From: Candidatus Adiutrix sp.
GTDB taxonomy: Bacteria > Desulfobacterota > Desulfarculia > Adiutricales > Adiutricaceae
Direction: 5' to 3'
NCBI GenBank assembly: GCA_031286085.1
Contig: JAITUX010000028.1
Location: 1-5,904, forward strand
Length of the DNA stretch: 5,904 bases
A program made the translations under genes and the position numbers. Positions 1 through 3,984 of this stretch are shown in pieces; the first letter of the stretch is position 1, and every line of letters begins with the position of its first letter. The notes under the pieces were generated by a model. That model was not told where the DNA came from and made no database searches. It worked only from the letters and a program-made list of their open reading frames with translations.

Positions 1-93
1 GATACCTTTGCCCAGGGCGCGGTGCGGGCGGCCGCCTGGCTGGTCGGCCGCGCCCCAGGTTTATATACCTTGGAAGACACTTTAAGGGGCTAG
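1..93 (+). CDS. dapB: 4-hydroxy-tetrahydrodipicolinate reductase, C-terminal end (partial)
   Basis: Only the last 30 codons and the TAG stop (91-93) are inside the window. The reading frame from base 1 gives a tail with [20 protein letters not shown] followed by LEDTLRG, which matches the conserved C-terminus of DapB (family pattern: [AF]xxGAxxAAxWLxGKxPGLYxMxDVL). DapB is a cytoplasmic NAD(P)H-dependent enzyme that reduces the dehydratase product to tetrahydrodipicolinate in the lysine/meso-diaminopimelate pathway and so feeds peptidoglycan synthesis. The protein ends at about the usual family position, so the neighbouring insertion sequence, which starts at the stop codon, seems not to have shortened it noticeably. 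The catalytic and cofactor-binding parts lie upstream and cannot be checked here. Confidence 0.82.
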   Translation, partial: DTFAQGAVRAAAWLVGRAPGLYTLEDTLRG

Positions 94-138
94 GTTCTGT
101 CGTCATTTAAAATTTAATATGGTACACTCTTTCTCATA

Positions 139-144
139 AGGAGG
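139..144 (+). promoter_or_regulatory. Ribosome binding site of transposase orfA
   Basis: AGGAGG, a perfect Shine-Dalgarno core, lies 7 nt before the ATG at 152. It fixes the orfA start and is the strongest ribosome binding site in the window. Confidence 0.7.
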
Positions 145-151
145 AGGCGCC

Positions 152-520
152 ATGGAATATAGACACAAACTCAGAGATGATCAGTGGGATAAGATCAAAG
201 ACCATTTGCCAGGTAAAGCGGGCGATGCCGGTCGCAGGGCAGTGGACAACCGCCTTTTCATAGACGCGTTAATCTGGATAGCGCGAAGTGGCGCGCCGTG
301 GAGGGATTTGCCAAAAGAGTTTGGCAATTGGTCGAATGTCCATAAGCGGTTCACGCGTTGGTCAAAAAAAGGGATATGGCAACAAATTTTCAATACCTTA
401 GCTGTTGGCCCAGATACAGAATGGTTGATGATTGACTCGACAATAGTCAAGGTTCACCAACACGCCGCGGGGGCAAGAGGCAAAAAAAACAAAACATTGG
501 GCGGTCCAGAGGCGGCTTGA
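152..520 (+). CDS. IS5-family transposase, orfA (N-terminal part)
   Basis: This 122-residue protein is the N-terminal half of an IS5-family DDE transposase. Residues about 5-80 match the insertion-element transposase N-terminal domain (formerly DUF4096, PF13340), with DDQWDKIKDHLPG, the helix containing DALIWIARSGAPWRDLP, and the segment WSNVHKRFTRWSKKGIW. The first catalytic aspartate is D95 in the motif MIDSTIVKVHQHAAG. The start is set by a strong Shine-Dalgarno sequence. After residue 110 the frame runs through a run of eight A and leaves the family sequence (GGPEAA, stop). Family similarity continues in the -1 frame, so the full transposase would need a -1 ribosomal frameshift. Since orfB is truncated, the protein made today is probably inactive. 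Confidence 0.85.
   Translation: MEYRHKLRDDQWDKIKDHLPGKAGDAGRRAVDNRLFIDALIWIARSGAPWRDLPKEFGNWSNVHKRFTRWSKKGIWQQIFNTLAVGPDTEWLMIDSTIVKVHQHAAGARGKKNKTLGGPEAA
484..490 (+). promoter_or_regulatory. A_AAA_AAC slippery heptamer for -1 frameshifting (orfA to orfB)
   Basis: The heptamer is in exact 0-frame phase X_XXY_YYZ: codons AAA (485-487) and AAC (488-490) preceded by A484. A -1 slip here changes the reading to KKQNIGRSRGGLTSKIH, which restores the IS5-family sequence. This is the known way many two-ORF IS5-group elements make the fused transposase. I did not identify a clear stimulatory hairpin downstream. Confidence 0.65.
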
Positions 521-619
521 CCAGCAAGATACATATGCTGTGTGATGCGCTTGGCAACCCTTTGAAATGCGTGGTGACGGCTGGTCAAGTCAATAGATTT
601 TACTCAGGCTGAAACCTTC
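490..619 (+). pseudogene. IS5-family transposase orfB remnant (broken, truncated)
   Basis: In the -1 frame relative to orfA the translation reads GRSRGGLTSKIHMLCDALGN then PLKCVVTAGQVN, the start of the catalytic orfB half of IS5-family transposases. It meets a stop at 610-612 as ...VNRFYSG*. Skipping one base (A595) gives ...VN-DFTQAETF up to 619, which again fits the family (GQVND-TQA-TF). So a single inserted base broke the frame. After 619 even the corrected frame has no family resemblance, marking the deletion breakpoint. The remaining DDE residues are lost. Two lesions, one frameshift and one truncation, indicate an old, decaying copy. Confidence 0.75.
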
Positions 620-887
620 CGGCTCCGGCTGCCTGGTCCAAGCTTCGGCGCCAGGTTCGCCGGCATCGGTCCAGGGCTCAGCCTTGGTGTGGTGAAGCGG
701 CCTCGTTTTGGTGTGGCAAAAAGGCCACGGTTTCGGGGGCGTTGGTTTCGGGGCAGCGGGTTGTTTATGTAAGTTGTTTAAATAAAAGGGTAATATTTGC
801 GATTTGGTTTTGGGGAAGCTGGCATTGATTTTGCTTGCCCCTCTCACGTCAAGTAAAATTTAAGTAAATTCTACGGCGGCTGAAATT
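620..887. other. Intergenic region between IS remnant and lpxC, no gene recognised
   Basis: No convincing gene on either strand. The first part (about 620-760) is GC-rich and contains small direct repeats: TTGGTGTGG at 684-692 and 708-716 (24-base period), and GGTTTCGGGG at 729-738 and 744-753 (15-base period). A short hairpin GTGGC/GCCAC lies at 713-728. A minus-strand reading frame across it is rich in Pro-Lys dipeptides, which is what such repeats give on translation, and has no recognised domain. The second part (about 760-887) is AT-rich and probably holds the lpxC promoter. No remainder of the transposase could be found here. Confidence 0.5.
831..859 (+). promoter_or_regulatory. Candidate sigma70-type promoter for lpxC
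   Basis: TTGCTT (831-836), a 17-base spacer and TAAAAT (854-859, five of six to consensus) lie in an AT-rich stretch. A start point near 866 would give a leader of about 22 nt before the lpxC ATG at 888. The -35 box matches only three of six bases. No strong Shine-Dalgarno sequence precedes the ATG. Confidence 0.35.
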
Positions 888-1814
888 ATGCAACAAACCC
901 TTGCCAATGAGATTTGCGCCCAAGGCCTGGGCCTTCATACCGGACGGGAGTTGACGGTCCGCCTCAAGCCGGCGGCCGTCGGTTCCGGCCTAAGCCTGAA
1001 ACGGTCGGATATCCCGGCGGCCCCGGCCTTGAAAGCCGTGGCGGCCAACGTCACCGGCACCACCCTGGCCACGACTTTGGGCCGGGGGGAGAACAGCGTC
1101 TCCACCATTGAACACTTGCTCTCCGCCTTGGGTGCCTTGGGGGTGGACAACCTTCTGGCCGAAGTGGACGGCCCGGAACTGCCGATTTTCGACGGCTCGG
1201 CCGCCGAATGGCTGCGTCTAGTGAATGAGGCCGGGCTGGCCCCCCAGGCCGCCCCCCGGCTCTCCCAGACCCTGGCCCGCCCCTTCCGCCTGGCGGTGGA
1301 CGACAAATCCATCGAGGCCCGGCCGGCCGGCCGACTGTCCGTGGAAGGGCACATTGATTTCGGCGGCTTCATCGGCCGGCAGAGTTTTCACTACGTGGCC
1401 TCTCCCTCGGCCTACGCCGAGGAAATAAGCCGGGCCCGGACCTTCTGCCTGGCCCAGGACGTGGAATACATGCGGCTCAACGGCCTGGCCAAGGGCGGCT
1501 CCCTGGACAACGCCGTGGTGGTCGGGGACGACGGCCTGCTCAACCCGGAGGGCCTGCGTTACCGCGACGAGTTTGTCCGCCACAAGATCCTGGATTTTCT
1601 GGGCGACCTGACCTTGGCCGGCGTGCCTCTCCTGGGCCATTTCACCATCCGCAAGTCCGGCCACGAACTCAACTGCCGCTTTGTGAGGGCCATCCTGGCC
1701 GAACCCGGCCTTTTGACCGACCTCTCCACCGCGCCCCGGCACCGGCGCCCGGCCCGCCAACCCCTCCAGATTTTCCAGGAAGACATCTGGAGAGAGCCAA
1801 TTTACCAGGGCTGA
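888..1814 (+). CDS. lpxC: UDP-3-O-acyl-N-acetylglucosamine deacetylase LpxC
   Basis: LpxC is the cytoplasmic zinc hydrolase that removes the acetyl group from UDP-3-O-acyl-GlcNAc, the committed step of lipid A synthesis. The 308-residue length is close to E. coli LpxC (305). Visible landmarks are LGLHTG at 14-19, STIEHLLSAL at 72-81 holding the catalytic Glu75 and zinc ligand His76, IFDGSAAEW at 100-108, SRARTFC at 171-177 with Thr175, LAKGGSLDNAVV at 180-191, HKILDFLGDL at 232-241 with zinc ligands His232 and Asp236, and SGHELN at 257-262 with the general acid His259. All catalytic and metal residues are therefore present. The ATG at 888 puts the first motif at the usual distance from the N-terminus. 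The gene follows dapB in the same direction but is separated from it by the IS remnant. A terminator-like hairpin follows it. Confidence 0.97.
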   Translation: MQQTLANEICAQGLGLHTGRELTVRLKPAAVGSGLSLKRSDIPAAPALKAVAANVTGTTLATTLGRGENSVSTIEHLLSALGALGVDNLLAEVDGPELPIFDGSAAEWLRLVNEAGLAPQAAPRLSQTLARPFRLAVDDKSIEARPAGRLSVEGHIDFGGFIGRQSFHYVASPSAYAEEISRARTFCLAQDVEYMRLNGLAKGGSLDNAVVVGDDGLLNPEGLRYRDEFVRHKILDFLGDLTLAGVPLLGHFTIRKSGHELNCRFVRAILAEPGLLTDLSTAPRHRRPARQPLQIFQEDIWREPIYQG

Positions 1815-1821
1815 ACCCTGG
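1805..1821 (+). repeat. 17-nt stop-codon hairpin, copy 1 (end of lpxC)
   Basis: CCAGGGCTGAACCCTGG forms a 6-bp stem (CCAGGG/CCCTGG) with loop CTGAA. The lpxC stop codon TGA (1812-1814) sits in the loop. The identical 17 bases recur at 3418-3434 over the rpiB stop codon. There is no T-tract, so it is not an intrinsic terminator on its own. A second hairpin, CTGGGGC/GCCCCAG with loop CGCGA, follows at 1822-1840. Confidence 0.6.
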
Positions 1822-1849
1822 CTGGGGCCGCGAGCCCCAGACCCCTCCG

Positions 1850-1873
1850 GCGCGGCCCTTCGGCCGCGCTTTT
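1850..1873 (+). terminator. Rho-independent terminator after lpxC
   Basis: A perfect 8-bp stem GCGCGGCC (1850-1857) / GGCCGCGC (1862-1869) with loop CTTC is followed by TTTT (1870-1873). It is the third hairpin in a row after lpxC and the only one with a T-tract. The tract is short, so termination may be partial. It separates lpxC from tyrA, which has its own promoter-like sequence. Confidence 0.65.
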
Positions 1874-1885
1874 CCATTCCGAATA

Positions 1886-1913
1886 TTGACAACGCCTTCG
1901 CGTTGTGTAAAGT
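1886..1913 (+). promoter_or_regulatory. Candidate promoter and dyad of tyrA, leaderless type
   Basis: A consensus -35 box TTGACA (1886-1891), a 16-base spacer and TAAAGT (1908-1913, four of six) lie directly before tyrA. The expected transcription start, 6 to 8 bases past the -10 box, falls on or next to the ATG at 1919. This would make a leaderless message, in keeping with the lack of any Shine-Dalgarno sequence. The spacer contains a perfect dyad, ACAACGC-CTTC-GCGTTGT (1889-1906), overlapping the end of the -35 box. It could be a repressor site or a DNA hairpin. Both readings are inferred from sequence only. Confidence 0.45.
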
Positions 1914-1918
1914 AATTC

Positions 1919-2794
1919 ATGGCCAGAATAAAACTACCGCCGAAACCGCCCTTCAAAAAAGTGGGCCTGGCCGGGCTGGGCCTTATAGGCGGCTCCCTGG
2001 CCAAGGCCCTGATCCCCTTCGGCGGCCTGGAACTCCACATCTTTGACCGCGACCCGGCCACGGTGGAGGCGGCCCGCCGGGTCCGGCGCTTCGCGGCCGT
2101 GACCGACGACGCGGAAACCTTCGTCGGCTGGCCCCTGGACCTGGCTTACCTGTGCCTGCCGGTGCGCCGCAACATCCAGCTGGTGGAACTCATGGGCCGC
2201 CGGGGAGCCGCCTACCCGGTCACGGACGCGGGCAGCGCCAAGGCCCCCATCGCGGCCGCGGCCGCCAGGGCCGGCCTGGTTTTCTGCGGCGGCCACCCCA
2301 TAGCCGGGCTGGAGTTGTCCGGCTGGGCCAACTCCAGCGCCGACCTTATCCGGGGGTGCCTCTTCATTATCACCCCGCCGGACGGGGCCGGGCCCGAGGT
2401 GCTGGCCCTGGCGGAAAAACTGCGCGCCCTCCACGAACTCCTGGATTGCCGGGTGCGGTTCATGTCCCCGTCGGACCACGACCGGCTCTACGGCCTGGTC
2501 AGCCATCTGCCCTACCTGGCCGCCGCCGCCCTGGCCGGGACCGTGCTGCGGAAAGGCGGCCTGGAAACCCTGGCCTGGGCCGGCACCGGCTTCAGGGACT
2601 CAACCCGGGTGGGCGCTTCCGCGCCCCCCAAATGGGTGGAGATAATCCTGCAGAACGCCGACAACCTGGTGGAGGACATTGAAGCCCTGAGGGGGCTTTT
2701 GGCGGAAATCAGCGCCGGCCTCTCCGCCCGCGACGAGGCCGGGCTCCTGGCTCTCCTGGAGCCAATCGCCGATTTCCGAGGAAGGAAACGCTGA
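1919..2794 (+). CDS. tyrA: Prephenate/arogenate dehydrogenase TyrA
   Basis: This cytoplasmic 291-residue enzyme oxidatively decarboxylates prephenate (or arogenate) with NAD(P)+ in tyrosine synthesis. The N-terminal Rossmann domain begins at residue 14 with VGLAGLGLIGGSLAKAL, whose GxGxxG loop is G19-G24. TDAGSAK at 102-108 and GGHPIAGLELSG at 124-135 are hallmark motifs; Ser106 and His126 correspond to the substrate-site Ser and catalytic His of the family. The C-terminal helical domain starts with MSPSDHDRLYGLVSHLPYLA at 182-201 (including His196) and continues with AGTGFRDSTR at 221-230, which holds the substrate-binding arginine. It is a stand-alone dehydrogenase without a fused chorismate mutase or ACT domain, so feedback control by tyrosine through ACT is not expected. 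The last three codons and the stop lie in the left arm of a palindromic element. Cofactor and substrate preference cannot be read from the sequence. Confidence 0.93.
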   Translation: MARIKLPPKPPFKKVGLAGLGLIGGSLAKALIPFGGLELHIFDRDPATVEAARRVRRFAAVTDDAETFVGWPLDLAYLCLPVRRNIQLVELMGRRGAAYPVTDAGSAKAPIAAAAARAGLVFCGGHPIAGLELSGWANSSADLIRGCLFIITPPDGAGPEVLALAEKLRALHELLDCRVRFMSPSDHDRLYGLVSHLPYLAAAALAGTVLRKGGLETLAWAGTGFRDSTRVGASAPPKWVEIILQNADNLVEDIEALRGLLAEISAGLSARDEAGLLALLEPIADFRGRKR

Positions 2795-2930
2795 TTAATG
2801 GTCTTTTTGCTCCCTGGCGTCGTCAGGCTCATTCCGGGCGAAGCTCATGTATGCCTTGATACACCTCGCTTCGCCCGGAATTCGCCTTTCTAGCCAGGAA
2901 ACAAAAATCCTCATTAATCAGCGTTTCCTT
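2782..2930. repeat. 149-bp imperfect palindromic element (MITE-like), overlapping the tyrA 3' end
   Basis: The ends are perfect 19-bp inverted repeats, AAGGAAACGCTGATTAATG at 2782-2800 and its complement at 2912-2930. Inside, further arm segments pair in register: TTTTTG 2804-2809 with CAAAAA 2902-2907, CCTGGC 2813-2818 with GCCAGG 2893-2898, ATTCCGGGCGAAGC 2831-2844 with its complement 2868-2881, and TGTAT 2848-2852 with ATACA 2859-2863, closing on loop GCCTTG. The whole unit can fold into one long bulged hairpin. It contains no gene, has lower GC than its surroundings, and supplies the tyrA stop codon (2792-2794). Only a GG dinucleotide repeats at both borders, so a target duplication is not proven. 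It could be a MITE mobilised by an IS elsewhere in the genome or another family of palindromic intergenic repeats. Confidence 0.8.
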
Positions 2931-2934
2931 GGAC

Positions 2935-2963
2935 TTGATTCCAAATCAAAATGATGGGATAAA
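2935..2963 (+). promoter_or_regulatory. Candidate sigma70-type promoter for rpiB
   Basis: TTGATT (2935-2940), a 17-base spacer and GATAAA (2958-2963) each match four of six consensus bases. They lie just past the right border of the palindromic element. The start point would be near 2970, giving a leader of about 26 nt. The leader ends with GAGG (2985-2988), a Shine-Dalgarno core 7 nt before the GTG start. Confidence 0.4.
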
Positions 2964-2995
2964 TGGCCTAATTCAGCGACAAGCGAGGTCGAACC

Positions 2996-3427
2996 GTGAA
3001 AATAGCCCTGGCCAGCGACCACGCCGGCCGCGAATACCGGAAAGCCATCGGCGCCGACCTGGCCAGCCAAGGCTTTTCGGTGATTGACCTGGGCGTGCCC
3101 GACGGAGTGGAGAGCGCCGATTATCCCGACTACGCCCTGAAAGCGGCCGAGGCCGTGGCCTCCGGCGCCTGCGACCGGGGCGTTCTGATCTGCGGCACGG
3201 GCACGGGCATGGCCATGGCGGCCAACAAGGTCAAGGGCGTCCGGGCGGCCAACTGCACCGGCGAACTCATGGCCCGGCTGGCCCGCCGCCACAACGACGC
3301 CAACGTGCTGGCCCTGGGTTCCCGCCTCCTGGGCCTGGAACTGGCCCTGGCCATCGTGGAAGCCTTTCTGACCACCGGCTTTGACGGCGGTCGGCATCAG
3401 GCCCGGCTGGCTAAGCTCCAGGGCTGA
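2996..3427 (+). CDS. rpiB: Ribose-5-phosphate isomerase B
   Basis: RpiB interconverts ribose 5-phosphate and ribulose 5-phosphate in the non-oxidative pentose phosphate pathway; it belongs to the RpiB/LacAB family and acts in the cytoplasm. The protein has 143 residues, the usual length. It begins MKIALASDHAG with the phosphate-binding Asp8-His9. The catalytic cysteine is Cys66 in LICGTGTGMAMAANK, followed by KGVRAANC. His99 in RRHNDANVLALGSR and the C-terminal GGRHQARL (131-138) also fit the family. The start is GTG at 2996, supported by GAGG seven bases upstream and by the N-terminal motif position. LacA/LacB-type galactose-6-phosphate isomerases are related, but the active-site cysteine and DHAG/HNDAN motifs favour RpiB. 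The last codons and stop are within a 17-nt hairpin also found at the end of lpxC. Confidence 0.95.
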   Translation: MKIALASDHAGREYRKAIGADLASQGFSVIDLGVPDGVESADYPDYALKAAEAVASGACDRGVLICGTGTGMAMAANKVKGVRAANCTGELMARLARRHNDANVLALGSRLLGLELALAIVEAFLTTGFDGGRHQARLAKLQG

Positions 3428-3434
3428 ACCCTGG
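3418..3434 (+). repeat. 17-nt stop-codon hairpin, copy 2 (end of rpiB)
   Basis: CCAGGGCTGAACCCTGG, identical to 1805-1821, again places the stop codon (TGA 3425-3427) in the loop and encodes Gln-Gly-stop. Here the stem extends to 7 bp (T3417-A3435). It lies in the 25-nt gap between convergent rpiB and the SCP2-like gene. Neither strand has a T-tract after it. Confidence 0.6.
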
Positions 3435-3452
3435 ACTCCAGCCGGCGGGCCC

Positions 3453-3788
3453 CTAGCGGCCCTTGGTCAGGAGCTGCTTGATCAGGTTGATTTTGGCCGG
3501 GTCGCCTTTGACCTTGATCTTGCCGGTCAGGAAAGCCGCCAGGGGGTTCAAGGTTTTCAGGTAAATCCCCGCCGCCGTCTCCGCGGCCAGGGTTACGCTC
3601 AGGTCCGGCGGCTCCGCCGGCGCCCCCTCGGCCAGGGTCAGCCGCCCCTCGGCGGCTGAAAGCCGCCACTGGGCCGCGCCCGCGCCGGTCAAATCCACCA
3701 GGGCCACGGCGCTGAAACCGGCCGGCAGGTCCGGCCGGGCGTTTTCAGCCTTCGTTTTCAATATTTCAAACAGTTCCGCGGTTTCCAT
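3453..3788 (-). CDS. SCP2 sterol-binding-domain protein (small lipid-binding protein)
   Basis: A 111-residue protein consisting of a single SCP-2 type domain. The C-terminal half carries the family signature: DLSVTLAAETAAGIYLKTLN (62-81), AAFLTGKIKVKGD (84-96) and a final amphipathic helix INLIKQLL (100-107). The N-terminal half has the expected helix (METAELFEILKTKA) and beta strands (SAVALVDL, AQWRLSA, RLTLAEG). Such domains bind hydrophobic ligands such as fatty acyl chains or sterols; the ligand of most bacterial single-domain members is unknown. There is no signal peptide or membrane segment, so it should be cytoplasmic. The gene runs opposite to all its neighbours, converging with rpiB and diverging from tamA. 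The ATG at 3788 lacks a strong Shine-Dalgarno sequence, and a 9-bp GC-rich hairpin lies 12 nt upstream of it in the presumed leader. Confidence 0.85.
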   Translation of the reverse strand: METAELFEILKTKAENARPDLPAGFSAVALVDLTGAGAAQWRLSAAEGRLTLAEGAPAEPPDLSVTLAAETAAGIYLKTLNPLAAFLTGKIKVKGDPAKINLIKQLLTKGR

Positions 3789-3800
3789 TTTTTAATCCGT

Positions 3801-3831
3801 CCCGGCCTTGAAAAAGGCCGGGCTTTCTTTT
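3801..3831 (+). terminator. Intrinsic terminator-like hairpin reading toward tamA
   Basis: CCCGGCCTT (3801-3809) and AAGGCCGGG (3814-3822) form a perfect 9-bp stem with loop GAAA, followed by CTTTCTTTT (3823-3831). This is a strong + strand terminator structure. It sits upstream of the presumed tamA promoter, so it could stop transcription that has run through rpiB and antisense through the SCP2-like gene. On the minus strand no T-tract follows, so there it would be only a 5' leader hairpin of the SCP2-like gene. Confidence 0.65.
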
Positions 3832-3844
3832 CCCGGGGCGTTGT

Positions 3845-3852
3845 ATTATAAT
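3845..3852. promoter_or_regulatory. Symmetric ATTATAAT: overlapping divergent -10 boxes (tamA and SCP2-like gene)
   Basis: ATTATAAT contains a perfect TATAAT on the + strand (3847-3852) and another on the minus strand (3850 down to 3845). It lies between divergent genes: + transcription would start near 3859 and give a leader of about 125 nt for tamA; minus transcription would start near 3838 and run through the 9-bp hairpin into the SCP2-like gene. No good -35 box is visible at 16-18 bases on either strand, so activity may need an activator or be weak. Confidence 0.4.
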
Positions 3853-3984
3853 TATGCGGCTGAACATCCGCCCCCCCGGCTTCGGGCCCGCTTTCAGCCT
3901 CAAATGGATAATCCTTATTCCTTACGGTATAACACATCTCCGGCCGGATCGGCAAGCGGAACCGCTGGCGGCAGGGCGCAATCC

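Larger units (their letters stand above)
94..619 (+). mobile_element. IS5-family (IS427-like) insertion sequence remnant, right end missing
   Basis: The element starts directly after the dapB stop with GTTCTGTCGTCATTT, a terminal-repeat-like sequence at the junction CTAG|GTTCTG. It carries orfA and the beginning of orfB of an IS5-family transposase in the usual two-frame arrangement. Base composition is clearly lower in GC than the flanking genes, as expected for an acquired element. Similarity to orfB stops near position 620, about 35 to 45 codons into it. I found no reverse complement of the left end (AAATGACGACAGAAC) anywhere downstream, so the right terminal repeat is absent. The second and third catalytic residues of the DDE transposase would lie in the missing part, so the copy is non-autonomous. 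The IS427 group assignment rests on the orfA/orfB split and CTAG-type target and is less certain than the IS5 family call. Confidence 0.8.

Noticed and set aside
684..753. CRISPR-like or tandem-repeat array
   Set aside because: Repeats are only 9-10 bases, two copies each with different periods, without regular spacers.
590..847. Minus-strand 85-residue frame between the IS and lpxC
   Set aside because: Pro/Lys-rich translation of short DNA repeats, no recognised domain, no good ribosome binding site, and it crosses the IS breakpoint.
760..887. Riboswitch or small RNA in the AT-rich lpxC leader
   Set aside because: No conserved riboswitch motif or stable multi-stem structure is visible; the stretch is explained as promoter DNA.
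1218..1892. Minus-strand open frame opposite lpxC
   Set aside because: Shadow of lpxC in GC-rich DNA, with no domain and crossing the terminator.
3418..3434. Bidirectional terminator between rpiB and the SCP2-like gene
   Set aside because: The stem is perfect but short and neither strand has a T-tract, so an intrinsic terminator is not supported.
3808..3984. N-terminal extension of tamA by 59 codons (starts at 3808 or 3904)
   Set aside because: It would run through a terminator hairpin and the TATAAT box, has unlike composition, and would place the lipoprotein signal inside the protein. The GTG at 3985 gives a normal export signal.
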